This document shows positions 9,291-17,670 of a stretch of DNA of 64,000 nt, piece by piece. The notes under the pieces were generated by a model that was not told where the DNA came from, did no database searches, and worked only from the letters and a program-made list of their open reading frames with translations. Origin of the DNA: Ruthenibacterium lactatiformans (GTDB lineage Bacteria; Bacillota; Clostridia; Oscillospirales; Ruminococcaceae); contig NZ_JXXK01000006.1 of assembly GCF_000949455.1 (NCBI RefSeq), positions 1-64,000 of the forward strand, written 5' to 3'. How positions within the stretch are numbered: the stretch's first letter is position 1; each line of letters begins with the position of its first letter. Made by a program: the position numbers and the translations under genes.

Positions 9291-9694
9291 TATGGGCCTC
9301 CTAAAATGTTCCGGCGTTCATCCTCAATGATCCGGTCTTTTTCGGCAGCCATGAGGCGCTCAAGCCAGAAAGGACCGGCAAGGCGGTTAAACGTAGTGGT
9401 GTACCGGATGTCTTTGTTTGTAACGTGTTTCGGCTTGCGCCCGGCCATGACTTTTCCGAAGTACAGGTACTTGATGTGCGGGCCGCGGATAACGATGCGG
9501 CCGTTGGCCGGCTCCTGGCCCTGGGCGATGGCGTTCTCAATGCTGCTGTATGTGCGCTTGGGTACATACTTGGTGATGCGCCGCGCAACATTTTTCACAA
9601 GATGCTGCTGGGCGCGCCCGCCTTCTTCAAGCCCCAGGTCCTTTACGAGGTTTCCAAACTCCGGCAAATGAAAGTCGAGCTGCAGCATGCTCAT
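9290..9694 (-). CDS. Minor capsid protein (Minor_capsid_2-like, head-tail closure)
   Basis: 134 residues. The segment GPHIKYLYFGKVMAGRKPKH followed by VTNKDIRYTTTFNRLAGPFW is characteristic of the minor capsid 2 / HK97 gp10-type family that completes the neck. GAGGTGA precedes the start. It overlaps both neighbours by 1-4 bases in a compact head-tail joining cluster. Confidence 0.75.
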   Translation of the reverse strand: MSMLQLDFHLPEFGNLVKDLGLEEGGRAQQHLVKNVARRITKYVPKRTYSSIENAIAQGQEPANGRIVIRGPHIKYLYFGKVMAGRKPKHVTNKDIRYTTTFNRLAGPFWLERLMAAEKDRIIEDERRNILGGP

Positions 9695-10002
9695 TCCGTC
9701 GTCACCTCACAATGAGGCAGGCCGCCGAACGAACAGTGTACAAGGCTTTTGATGGTCAGGGGCTTGTCTGCGATCAACTCACGCTTGCTCTGTGTGTCCG
9801 TGACCTCGCCCATACGCTCGCCTTGCACCACGTAGTCCTTTTCCCGTTTTTCGCCCTTGTACTGCTCCGGCAGTTCACCGGGGATGACGATGCTCACGCC
9901 GTCCTCTCCGTCCTGCCAGAAGCAGGCGGGGACATACACCCGCGTGTATGCCCCCGGCCCCGTCTGCAGATACAACGTGCAGCTTGCATTCGGCGTCAGC
10001 AT
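9691..10002 (-). CDS. Putative head-tail joining protein
   Basis: 103 residues. The GGGGGGTGA ribosome site and 4-base overlap with the next gene show it is translated. Segments such as YTRVYVPACFWQDGEDGVSI suggest a beta-rich fold. It occupies the stopper position of the neck gene cluster. No family is recognised with certainty. Confidence 0.55.
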   Translation of the reverse strand: MLTPNASCTLYLQTGPGAYTRVYVPACFWQDGEDGVSIVIPGELPEQYKGEKREKDYVVQGERMGEVTDTQSKRELIADKPLTIKSLVHCSFGGLPHCEVTTE

Positions 10003-10379
10003 CCGCTCACCCCCCGGTACAGCAGCCCGCTGCGGATGGGGATATATTGGGCGGCGATACGCAGGCAGCGGCGCTCGAAGCTGCCCGTCTGTGCATCATC
10101 CTGCTGTACGCTGCGGCTCCAGTTTCCCACGCTTTCGCTGGTCACTTTGCCGCCCGCCAGCACGGCCGTGTCCTGGGCGTGCTGGGCGTCTGCCAGCGCG
10201 CAGTGCGCCATGCGCACGCATTTCGCCAGCGTTTCATCCTGTTCCCAGGCTCCGTCCTGCAGGCGGTCCAGCGTCAGGCTGTGCAGCATGTACTCCGCAC
10301 GGGCCAGGCAGCCCTCCACGTCCGCCTCCGAAAGTTTTCCGTGGTATGTGGAATAGTAGAACTCCTTGTCCGCTACCAT
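9996..10379 (-). CDS. Head-tail connector-like protein
   Basis: 127 residues, mostly helical (EADVEGCLARAEYMLHSLTL and ETLAKCVRMAHCALADAQHA), as in connector proteins that dock under the portal. GGGAGG precedes the ATG. It is the first neck gene after the capsid genes, the usual connector place. The Cys-containing C terminus is unusual but not diagnostic. Confidence 0.6.
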   Translation of the reverse strand: MVADKEFYYSTYHGKLSEADVEGCLARAEYMLHSLTLDRLQDGAWEQDETLAKCVRMAHCALADAQHAQDTAVLAGGKVTSESVGNWSRSVQQDDAQTGSFERRCLRIAAQYIPIRSGLLYRGVSGC

Positions 10380-10397
10380 GCGTATCCCTCCCGTGTT

Positions 10398-10715
10398 TTA
10401 CTCTGCAACCATCTCCGGCTGCTCACCGGGCACAGCCTCAGCCGGTGCGGCAGAAGGCTCTACCGCCGTCTGCACGGCCAGCAGCAGGTCCTGCTTTTTG
10501 GCCGCGCCCGTCACGTCGATGCCGCGCGCCGCCGCGAAGCTGCGCAGCTCTGTCACCGTCATGTCCTCCAGCGCCTTTTCCGGTGCCGGGGCAGGGGCGG
10601 GGTTTTGTGCTCCCGCTTCCGGTGCGGCCGTCCCGGCCTCTGGCAAGGATGCCCCGGCCTCGACGGCCGGGGCGCTCTGCGTTTCCTCATGAAAAGTCAA
10701 ACCTACTGTCCGCAT
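10398..10715 (-). CDS. Small head protein with SAP/Rho-N-like motif
   Basis: 105 residues. Residues 12-48 are Ala/Pro/Glu-rich and probably disordered. Residues ~50-85 (MTVTELRSFAAARGIDVTGA, then KKQDLLLAV) fit the helix-extended-loop-helix pattern of SAP and Rho N-terminal domains found in phage head fibre or joining proteins. It lies 5 bases after the major capsid gene. The function is inferred from position. Confidence 0.6.
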   Translation of the reverse strand: MRTVGLTFHEETQSAPAVEAGASLPEAGTAAPEAGAQNPAPAPAPEKALEDMTVTELRSFAAARGIDVTGAAKKQDLLLAVQTAVEPSAAPAEAVPGEQPEMVAE

Positions 10716-10720
10716 CGTTC

Positions 10721-11605
10721 TCAGCCTCCTGCTTCCGCCGCGTTATGCATGTAGATGCCCGCCAGCTTGTTGGAGTACACGTCCGCGATGCCCACCGTCC
10801 GATAGCCGAACATGTGGCGGTCGCCGTCCAGGTCGTCCTCCGGCCCTTTGATTTTGGGCACTGTGTGTTTCTGGAACTGGATCAGTGCCGAGGGGTGGAT
10901 CACCATGAAGTTGATATTCTTCGCGCCGTCCGCCTTTTTGAAGCCGCCCGCCTCTTCGCCGCCGGTCTTGCCGTCCAGCAGGTCGATGGCCGTGTAGAAC
11001 CGGGTCTGCGGCACCAGCGTCTTTGTGGCAAAGCGCGTCAGGATCTCACGGCTCTTCGTGGTGTCCAGGTCTGCGATCATGCCGTCCAGCGTCGGCGTGA
11101 TGAACAGGTGGCGGTTTTCCGTGGGCACCTCATCTTCGTCCATCTTCGTGATGGCCACACGCAGCGCCGCCAGCACCGATGCGCCGTCCGGCAGATCGGC
11201 TGCGACGGCCTTGGAAATGCCGCTCTTGCCCGCGTAGGATGCGAAGCGGAAAGCGTCCAGTTCCGGCACCACCTTCGTGCGGATGAACTCGCCGGACAGA
11301 CGGCTGAAGGCCAGCTTCGCGGTCTCCTCATTGTCCAGCGCGTCCACATAGAACTTGCGGCCGCGGTCGTAGTTGCATTTTACGGTCTCATTGGTCATGG
11401 TCACGTCGCCCTTGACGTACCCGTCGTTGCGGCTGTAGTCGCCCAGCCCCTGCATGCTCAGCATGGGCACGATCAGCTCGTTGGCGTTGGCACCCTGGCG
11501 CGCCAGCTCCGCAGCGCCGTCCAGCTTGCTGGTCAGCGATGCCAGCTTGTAGATTTCGTCCAGGATGGGGACGAAGGTTTTTGCCAGTGCAATGTTGTTT
11601 GCCAT
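10721..11605 (-). CDS. Major capsid protein
   Basis: 294 residues. It follows a GP20-type scaffold gene and precedes neck genes. It starts MANNIALAKTFVPILDEIYK and has the features of HK97-fold capsid proteins of Clostridial phages: a basic and acidic N-arm, and a central part with PTENRHLFITPTLDGMIADL and NINFMVIHPSALIQFQKH. No separate protease is seen upstream, so maturation may not need cleavage. Confidence 0.85.
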   Translation of the reverse strand: MANNIALAKTFVPILDEIYKLASLTSKLDGAAELARQGANANELIVPMLSMQGLGDYSRNDGYVKGDVTMTNETVKCNYDRGRKFYVDALDNEETAKLAFSRLSGEFIRTKVVPELDAFRFASYAGKSGISKAVAADLPDGASVLAALRVAITKMDEDEVPTENRHLFITPTLDGMIADLDTTKSREILTRFATKTLVPQTRFYTAIDLLDGKTGGEEAGGFKKADGAKNINFMVIHPSALIQFQKHTVPKIKGPEDDLDGDRHMFGYRTVGIADVYSNKLAGIYMHNAAEAGG

Positions 11606-11646
11606 ATTGGTTTACCTTGCCTTTCTGTATAGTGTGTGTGATACGG

Positions 11647-12213
11647 TCAGTCCACGGGCAGATCCGCAGCCTTGCGCATGGCGATTTCGTTGGCGGTATA
11701 TTTCGCCGCGCCCGGCACAGCAGAGGTCCCGGTGCCGGATGCGGGCGCAGGTTCCGCTGCCGCCGGGCCGAACAGGTATGCGTCGCTTTTCTGTACGGCC
11801 GCGATGGCTGCCGCGATGTCCGCATCCTGGTTCTTGCTGGTGCGCAGAGCGTCAAGGTCCAGCGCGCCGCGCGCCAGCTTCGGGTTGTGCGCTTTCGCGT
11901 CGGACAGGGCCTTGTCGATCTTCGCGTCAAACGCAGCGGCCGCCAGCTTTTCGTCCCGGTCCTTTTCCGCCGCCTCCGCGCGCTGCTTGTAGTCCGCGAT
12001 TTGCGCCTTTACCTGCTCCGCGTCCAGCCCTTCAAACTTACCGATGGCCTCGTTGGCGGCGTCCAGCTGCTCCTGCAGCCCGTCGGCACGTGCCGATGCT
12101 GCGTCCAGGTCCGCCTTTGGCGCGTACAGCTCGTTGATCTTCGCCTCCAGCTTTTCTTCCAGCTCCCCGGTGTAGGCGTCGCCAAGAAGCTCTTTGGCAA
12201 ATTCCAGTGCCAT
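11647..12213 (-). CDS. Scaffold protein (GP20-like minor structural protein)
   Basis: 188 residues. The N-terminal half is a long acidic coiled coil (ELEEKLEAKINELYAPKADL onward), and the C-terminal part contains KADLPVD-type capsid-binding residues. This is the standard scaffold of Firmicute siphophages, directly before the capsid gene. An intrinsic terminator lies between it and the gene upstream, so its transcription depends on read-through or on a promoter at ~12,230-12,258 that I cannot define. Confidence 0.8.
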   Translation of the reverse strand: MALEFAKELLGDAYTGELEEKLEAKINELYAPKADLDAASARADGLQEQLDAANEAIGKFEGLDAEQVKAQIADYKQRAEAAEKDRDEKLAAAAFDAKIDKALSDAKAHNPKLARGALDLDALRTSKNQDADIAAAIAAVQKSDAYLFGPAAAEPAPASGTGTSAVPGAAKYTANEIAMRKAADLPVD

Positions 12214-12249
12214 GTTTCAATCTCCTTCCTTTTAAATACAATATATATG

Positions 12250-12283
12250 TGCATAACAAAAGGACCCCCGTGAAGGGGTCCTT
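12250..12283 (-). terminator. Intrinsic terminator before the scaffold gene
   Basis: A perfect 9-bp stem, AAGGACCCC (12260-12268) paired with GGGGTCCTT (12275-12283), has a 6-base loop. On the minus strand it is followed by TTTTGTTATG. It would stop transcription coming from the portal/F-like genes unless anti-terminated. Confidence 0.75.
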
Positions 12284-12299
12284 CAGCTATCATTTAAAG

Positions 12300-12323
12300 G
12301 CGCTTAAACGGACGTTTAAACGC
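12300..12323 (-). promoter_or_regulatory. Inverted CGTTTAA boxes upstream of terminator
   Basis: On the minus strand two boxes, GCGTTTAAACG and CGTTTAAGCGC, face each other across two bases, just after the stop of the 97-residue gene and ~17 bases before the terminator stem. A second terminator of this phage (17629-17670) is also preceded by CGTTTAA boxes. A role in antitermination is inference. Confidence 0.45.
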
Positions 12324-12326
12324 AGG

Positions 12327-12620
12327 TCAGGGCGCGTGCCGGTTTTGCCGGCGCACCAGCTCATCCACCAGAGCGTCCAGCTCCGCGCGCTTTTCTTCCT
12401 CGCTCCTGTGGTCGGTGTATCGTTCAATGAGTTCATCCAGATCTTCACCGGGGAATTGTGCGCGCAGTTCTTCCATATATTCAGCGCCGCTTATCTTTGT
12501 CTCGCTCAGACAGAACATTGGATATGGTTTCCCGTATTTTTCCTTGTACGCCTGGCGAAGCTGGTCGTACCCAAGCGACCTCATGAAGGCTGCAAGCTCC
12601 GGTGTAATGGGCATAGGCAT
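12327..12620 (-). CDS. Small acidic protein after MuF-like gene; candidate immunity protein
   Basis: 97 residues. AGGAGG precedes the ATG. It begins 12 bases after the stop of the minor head gene and is itself followed by a terminator. The sequence is helical and charged (SRSEEEKRAELDAL-like C terminus). No family is recognised. Because the upstream protein ends in a HELAH metallopeptidase-like domain, this is where MuF polymorphic toxins keep their immunity gene. That role is inference; it could be another head accessory protein. Confidence 0.6.
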   Translation of the reverse strand: MPMPITPELAAFMRSLGYDQLRQAYKEKYGKPYPMFCLSETKISGAEYMEELRAQFPGEDLDELIERYTDHRSEEEKRAELDALVDELVRRQNRHAP

Positions 12621-12632
12621 GACACATACCTC

Positions 12633-14387
12633 CTAAAACAGTTTCTGGTATTCTTTCCACAGGCCGGGGAAGAGCTTCTTAACGAAGAACAGGTCCGAAT
12701 CATTCCGTGTTTCCATCGTAAAGAGTTCCGCAAATATCTCCAACGGGACGGCTTCTGAATTTTTTGCCCAGTATTCAGCCTTGTGCCCGAAACCTGTGTC
12801 AAGCCGCCCGGAGCTGAGCGCGCTGAGGATGTCTTTCATCAAATCGCTGCGTACTGCCTGCGCTACACGCTGAAATCCCTCGGCGTTATCCAGAACAGCT
12901 TTTGAAGCGTCTGAAATCGCATCCACAAATGCTTTGTTTTTGTACCCCTGCGCATTCAGTACATCCGTCCGGTGCGCGAGCTCATGTGTGTTTGCCATTT
13001 CAAAGTCGGTCGTGGAAAACTGTGGATGCCTGGGGTTATACAGGATACGGTCCTCCACAGGGTCATACGCAAACGGAGCATCCAGTGTGCCGTCCTCCAT
13101 GTACTCAGTGGGATTCTTTTCTGTAAAATACCTTAACCATACCATATTCTTTTCCGGCGCATCCGTCAAGGTGTCAAGATACGCGGAATAGCTTTTCCTG
13201 GCTTCTTCCACATCCAGCTTGCCGCCGCTGCCTGTGAGCGTACCCGCAGGACGCGGCATTTCCAGCGTGCCGTCCGGTCTCAGCGCCCGGCCCAGCCCCG
13301 CCGCCCGCAGCCGCTCCGGCGCGGTGCGCAGCCCGGCCGCAGCCGAAAACCGCTTGTATTCCGCATTCAGCTGCCGCAGAAGGATGCGGCTGCTGCGCAG
13401 CTCTCCGCTGCCCAGCTTGCCCTCCTCCTGCGCCGCGGCAATACGGTCCTTGCACTGCCGGATGCTGTTCTCCAGCGCTTTCTGCTGCTGCGTCGCTTCG
13501 TACTGGGTGTAGTGCCTGCCCTCGTAGGTGACGCCCTTCGCGTTTTCCCGCGCCATCTCCGCCAGCTGCTCATTCGTCCACTGGGGGCTGTCCACGCCCA
13601 GCTTGATCGGCCAGGCGATGTGCTTGCAGCTCAGCGTGCCGATGCGCCGCTGCAGGCGGCTGTTCAGCCGCTTGTATTCCTTATCGCTGTACTGCCGCCC
13701 CTGGTAGGGCTCATGGTCCGGCGCGCTGGCGCTGTGCGCGCTGATCTCCCAACCGTCGCACCCGCCGTCGTCGTGATGCTTCTCGTTGATGGCCGTGGTC
13801 ATTTCGCCCATCTTCGCCATAATGGCGCGCTGGGCCATGAACTCTACGGAAAAAGTGCGCCCGTCCGAGCGGTCGACGGTGCGGATGCCCCGCTGCCACA
13901 AGCGCAGCGTGGCACGCCGCACAGCTTCCTCCGGCGTCTTCGTGCCGCTGGAGACCTCCCGGAACACATAGTCCATCGTGCGCCGGTATACATCTTTAAT
14001 AGGATACACCCGGCCGTCCACATCTGCCGCGGCCAGCTGGCCCAGCACGTTGGCCACTTCCTTGCGCGTCACCTTTACATAGGCTTCGGCAATGTTCCGC
14101 AGGCTTTCGTTTTCCTCCAGCGGCGCGGTCTTCTCCGCGGCCCAGCGCATCAGCTGCTCCACCGCGTCGTCGGTGAGGTCTGTCTGCCTGCGCAGCGTGT
14201 CCGCGATCACATCGTCCGCTCCGGCAAGGCTTTTTGCCAGCAGAAGCTTGTATTCATCGCCGGACGATATCTGCCCGGCGGCGGTAATGCACCGGCACAG
14301 GTCGCGCAGCAGCTCCTCCGTGACGGGGCCGTAAACAGCGAGGATCAGTTCCCGCAGCCCGTCGATCTCATCCGGTGTCAGCGCCAT
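12633..14387 (-). CDS. F-like minor head protein with C-terminal HEXXH domain
   Basis: 584 residues, after GAGGTGA. Residues ~1-330 match phage minor capsid protein 2 / Mu gpF-like proteins, placed between portal and scaffold. The last ~180 residues are an extra domain. HELAHR at 468-473 gives an HEXXH zinc-binding motif, and EIFAELF at 550-556 offers a downstream Glu as third ligand. These are hallmarks of zincin peptidases and of peptidase-type toxins fused to MuF domains. The N-terminal role is capsid morphogenesis; the C-terminal domain may act on the host after injection or on rivals. Its activity is inference. Confidence 0.8.
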   Translation of the reverse strand: MALTPDEIDGLRELILAVYGPVTEELLRDLCRCITAAGQISSGDEYKLLLAKSLAGADDVIADTLRRQTDLTDDAVEQLMRWAAEKTAPLEENESLRNIAEAYVKVTRKEVANVLGQLAAADVDGRVYPIKDVYRRTMDYVFREVSSGTKTPEEAVRRATLRLWQRGIRTVDRSDGRTFSVEFMAQRAIMAKMGEMTTAINEKHHDDGGCDGWEISAHSASAPDHEPYQGRQYSDKEYKRLNSRLQRRIGTLSCKHIAWPIKLGVDSPQWTNEQLAEMARENAKGVTYEGRHYTQYEATQQQKALENSIRQCKDRIAAAQEEGKLGSGELRSSRILLRQLNAEYKRFSAAAGLRTAPERLRAAGLGRALRPDGTLEMPRPAGTLTGSGGKLDVEEARKSYSAYLDTLTDAPEKNMVWLRYFTEKNPTEYMEDGTLDAPFAYDPVEDRILYNPRHPQFSTTDFEMANTHELAHRTDVLNAQGYKNKAFVDAISDASKAVLDNAEGFQRVAQAVRSDLMKDILSALSSGRLDTGFGHKAEYWAKNSEAVPLEIFAELFTMETRNDSDLFFVKKLFPGLWKEYQKLF

Positions 14388-14391
14388 GACG

Positions 14392-15807
14392 TCACCTCAG
14401 CCCGGCCTGGGCGGTCAGCTGGACCATCTCCGGCATGTACTTTTCACGGATGGCCGCAAGGTCTTCCGGCGTCTCACAGGGCAGGTCGTATTTTTTCGCC
14501 AGCGCCAGCTCAGGTTTCAGCAGGCCGGCCTCCACCATCGAAAGCGTGTCGGCCCAGTCCTTGTCTGCGTCATACAAAACGCCGTTGCCCCAGCTCACGC
14601 TCAGCAGCTGCTCAAGGTCCACCGCCTGGGCGTCGCACAGCCCCAGCGCCTGCCCCCACAGGTCCGTGATGCGCAGCGTCTCCAGCAGTGCGTCGTACCA
14701 CATCCGCTGCAGGTCCATGATCGACAGGCTGTAGTCGCCCTCGCTGCTGCTGATCTCCTTTGCCGTGCGCTCCACAGCCTCCACGTCCGACAATATACCG
14801 CGTTTCAGGCCGATGATATTCTCACACGCCTTTAAATAGCTCTGCTTCCGCCGCTCAAAGCTCTCATCCCGCAGCGCAGGGGAGAAGATGGTCAATCCTT
14901 TGTCGTTGGTGTCGCCGTCCAGCCCGACGAACACGTCGTCCTTCAGCCGCATCACGCCGCCCTCCGGGTCCGGCGTTACCAGCTTGTCCGCATTGGCCAC
15001 GATCCGGCTGCGCCCCAGCTCGAACTCACGCCCCAGCTGGTACTCATTTTTGTAGATGTTGTGGATCAGCTGCACCGCGCCCTCGTACACGCTCACGCCG
15101 TCCGGGCTCCCGTCCACGTTATTTGCCATCGGCAGACGGATGTAGGTCATGCCCAGACCGCCGAAGGGCACGCTGTAGGTGTGCTCCGGGGCCAGCGCCG
15201 CATACTGCGGCAGGCTGTCCAGCCGCACCTCATGCCCCAGTGTGCTGCTGTTTTCCGACACATACAGGTTGTACCGGATGGTCAGATACCCGCTGCCGTC
15301 CACAGTCCGGCGTTCCAGCAGCGTGTAGTAGTCAGAGCCCGCCCGGCTCCGCTCGCTCATCAGCACGTCCGTGATGCCGCGGGGTCCGCGGGCCAGTACG
15401 TTGTAGCAGTCGCGCCTTACCACATGGTAGGCCAGCCGCCCCGTGCCGTCCGGTGCAGGCTTCAAAAAGCCTTCGCCGCCCACCATGACCCACTGCAGCA
15501 CGTCCTGCTTTTCGGCGTCAATGAGGCTGCGCTGTCCGTCCAGCCACGCCGTTTTTCCGGTTCCGTTTTCCGTAAAGCTGGAATCGTACTCCGCAAAACA
15601 AGCCTTTGTCAGTTTGTTGGTGATGGTGTAGGGGATGCGCTGCGCCGGGTCTTCTTCCTTGCCCTTCACCGCTTCACGCATGAAGAACAGCTCGAACCAC
15701 TCCCGCACCGCCGCCTGCATAGCCGCTGTGCTGGTGTCCTTCAGCCCCGCCGCCTGCGCCCCTGTGATGGCGGCGTCGTCAAACAGCGCCCTTACGACTG
15801 CGTTCAT
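14392..15807 (-). CDS. Portal protein
   Basis: 471 residues with AAAGGAG before the ATG. The order TerL, portal, F-like is that of Mu genes 28-30. The protein has portal features: a C-terminal helical stem region (EGDYSLSIMDLQRMWYDALL) and a central wing with SSTLGHEVRLDSLPQYAAL. The portal dodecamer is the DNA entry and exit channel and the TerL docking site. Confidence 0.85.
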   Translation of the reverse strand: MNAVVRALFDDAAITGAQAAGLKDTSTAAMQAAVREWFELFFMREAVKGKEEDPAQRIPYTITNKLTKACFAEYDSSFTENGTGKTAWLDGQRSLIDAEKQDVLQWVMVGGEGFLKPAPDGTGRLAYHVVRRDCYNVLARGPRGITDVLMSERSRAGSDYYTLLERRTVDGSGYLTIRYNLYVSENSSTLGHEVRLDSLPQYAALAPEHTYSVPFGGLGMTYIRLPMANNVDGSPDGVSVYEGAVQLIHNIYKNEYQLGREFELGRSRIVANADKLVTPDPEGGVMRLKDDVFVGLDGDTNDKGLTIFSPALRDESFERRKQSYLKACENIIGLKRGILSDVEAVERTAKEISSSEGDYSLSIMDLQRMWYDALLETLRITDLWGQALGLCDAQAVDLEQLLSVSWGNGVLYDADKDWADTLSMVEAGLLKPELALAKKYDLPCETPEDLAAIREKYMPEMVQLTAQAGLR

Positions 15808-16007
15808 CCGCCGTCACTCCTTTCGATCCGAATTTCCGGCTGCTTTGCCCGCAGCCCGCGCTCCACGCCGTTGATGTATGCCCGCAGCTGCCGGTTTTCC
15901 GCCTCCAGCTCCCGTACACGCCTCTGTGCCGCCTCCAGCGCGTCGCCGTATTCCAGCACCGCCCAGCTGGGCAGGTACTTCTTCAGCAGCCAGTCCTTCA
16001 GCTTCAT
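15804..16007 (-). CDS. Small coiled-coil protein between TerL and portal
   Basis: 67 residues behind AAAGGAG, overlapping the portal start by 4 bases. Residues 18-50 form a single heptad-like helix (ALEAAQRRVRELEAENRQLR). I recognise no family. Tight coupling to the portal suggests an assembly aid or accessory head protein. Confidence 0.6.
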   Translation of the reverse strand: MKLKDWLLKKYLPSWAVLEYGDALEAAQRRVRELEAENRQLRAYINGVERGLRAKQPEIRIERSDGG

Positions 16008-16010
16008 TTG

Positions 16011-17276
16011 TCACGCTCCTTTGCGCTGCCAGATGCGGCTGCAGGCATACCGCGCCGCGTCGATACCGTGGTCGTTTGCGTCCATCAAAGTCCCCAGCAC
16101 CGTGCCGTCCGGCGCTACCTCGTACTCCCATTCCAGGAACTCCTGCAGCACACACGGGCATTTTACCGGGTCGATCACAATGGCGTTTAGGCCTTGCAGC
16201 CACCGCACGCCCAGCTCACGGCTGCCCGGCCCTTTCCTGGCGGGCCAGCACCGCAGGCCGTAGCTGCGGTAATCCGCACAGGCTTTTTCGTCCGAAAGGT
16301 CCGCAAGGATCAGCTCGCCCGGCGCGACCCTTCCTTTAACGATCTCCGCCGTGACCGCGTTCTGCATTTTGTTGCCGCGCGCTTCGTCGAAAATATACAG
16401 CGTACGGGTAGCGGCATGGTAATACGTGCGGATGAACACCCACGGGTCGGGGTAGTACCCCCAGTCCACGCCGCTGATGATGTTGTCGAAGCCCGCGATC
16501 TCCTTCGCCGTGATCTTCCGGCTCAAGATGTTGTCGAACACCTGTGTGCCGCTGCCCACCATCTCGCCCAGGTACATGTGCCGGTATTTGAGCGGCTTTG
16601 TCTTCCGTAGCCAGTCCGCACCGTCCAGGAACTCCTTGCCCAGCCAGTCCCGCGGCGCATCCAGATACGACGAATGATGCACCAGCTTGCCCGGCTGCTG
16701 CTCCCGCGCGTACCGGTTGGCCCAGTTCCGCGCGTTGGCGGGCGGGTTGAAGCTGATGAGTGTTAAGGTCGGGTTGCTCCCCGAGCCGCGGAACGCGGAC
16801 TGCTTCACGCTCAGCACCGCGTTTTCGCCCCGGCGAAGCTGGTCCGCTTCCTCGAACCACAGGCAGCCAATGTATCCGAACTTCGGTTTGATACCCTTAA
16901 TTTTCATCTCATCGTCCAGGCCGCGGAAATAGATGGTCTGGCCCGTGGGCTTGTAAATGAGGCGAAGAGGGCTCTTTTTCTCCAGAAAATGCTCCGACAT
17001 CCCCAGCTTTGCGACGGCCCACAGCATCTGCGAGTACACGCTGTCCTCCAGCGTGTTTCCCATCTGCCGCATCACCAGCGCGTGGCTTTGCGGCCACTTC
17101 AGCAGCCACAGCACGATCTCAACGCTGCAGAACGAACTTTTCAGGCTGCCGCGCCCGCCTTCCTCCACCAGTGTGTGCGCCCGCTGTTCCCGGACGGCCC
17201 GGTGCGAATCATAGAACCCCGGCCCGATCACGTTCTTTAAATCGACCGTCACCGCCGGGCGGCTATATGCTGTCAA
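16011..17276 (-). CDS. terL: Terminase large subunit
   Basis: 421 residues starting at TTG (17276), which has GGAGGTGA at ideal spacing and overlaps the previous stop by 14 bases. Walker A is GGRGSLKSS at 40-48 and Walker B is CLWFEEAD near 140. The nuclease domain includes ISGVDWGYYPDP with its catalytic Asp and a late DANDHGIDAARY motif. It is the packaging motor that cuts the DNA and pumps it through the portal. The length is normal for the PBSX/Firmicute TerL type. Confidence 0.93.
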   Translation of the reverse strand: MTAYSRPAVTVDLKNVIGPGFYDSHRAVREQRAHTLVEEGGRGSLKSSFCSVEIVLWLLKWPQSHALVMRQMGNTLEDSVYSQMLWAVAKLGMSEHFLEKKSPLRLIYKPTGQTIYFRGLDDEMKIKGIKPKFGYIGCLWFEEADQLRRGENAVLSVKQSAFRGSGSNPTLTLISFNPPANARNWANRYAREQQPGKLVHHSSYLDAPRDWLGKEFLDGADWLRKTKPLKYRHMYLGEMVGSGTQVFDNILSRKITAKEIAGFDNIISGVDWGYYPDPWVFIRTYYHAATRTLYIFDEARGNKMQNAVTAEIVKGRVAPGELILADLSDEKACADYRSYGLRCWPARKGPGSRELGVRWLQGLNAIVIDPVKCPCVLQEFLEWEYEVAPDGTVLGTLMDANDHGIDAARYACSRIWQRKGA

Positions 17277-17577
17277 CGATGTTCACCTCCGCCGCGCCGC
17301 TGCCGCTCTCTTTCTGCAGCTCCGTCCACAGCCGGATCGCGTCCATATCGCCGGCCTGGCATTTTTTCAGCAGTGCCGCGTGGATCACCGCCGCTTCGTC
17401 CGTGCTGTATTTTTCCACCAGCTTATCCAGCAGCGCGAGGTAGTCCCGCTTATTCACCTTGGTATACTGTGCATGCAGCGTTTTTAAATCTTTTAAAATG
17501 TTAAATTCCTTTTTCTGTTTTGCCTGCTCAACACCCTCCAAAAGGGCGGTTATGCTGCTTTGAGGGGTCCGTTTCAC
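17263..17577 (-). CDS. Small protein before TerL (second terminase-associated subunit)
   Basis: 104 residues. The start is set at the GTG at 17577 because AAGGAG lies 6 bases upstream; an earlier GTG at 17601 would put that site inside the gene. It is helical (QAKQKKEFNILKDLKTLHAQ). It is the first gene after an intrinsic terminator and overlaps terL. A classical small terminase role is possible, but a Mu gp27-like protein further upstream is the better candidate. Confidence 0.6.
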   Translation of the reverse strand: MKRTPQSSITALLEGVEQAKQKKEFNILKDLKTLHAQYTKVNKRDYLALLDKLVEKYSTDEAAVIHAALLKKCQAGDMDAIRLWTELQKESGSGAAEVNIVDSI

Positions 17578-17628
17578 GCGATGCTCCTTTCCGGACCGCA
17601 CGAACGGCCCTAAATTTCGCCTGTAACG

Positions 17629-17670
17629 AAAAAAGGTCCTCAGGCGTCCGCGTGGACGGCCCGAGGCACC
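17629..17670 (-). terminator. Intrinsic terminator in front of the structural operon
   Basis: On the minus strand a GC-rich stem, GGTGCCTCGGGCCGTCC paired with GGACGCCTGAGGACC, is followed directly by TTTTTT (complement of 17629-17634). It separates the NusG-like gene region from the terL-portal-head-tail genes, so structural expression should need read-through. Confidence 0.8.

Noticed and set aside
17263..17577. Calling this gene the small terminase
   Set aside because: Its position before terL fits, but the gp27/DUF3486-like protein at 18590-19150 is the better match for the Mu small terminase. Left as terminase-associated.
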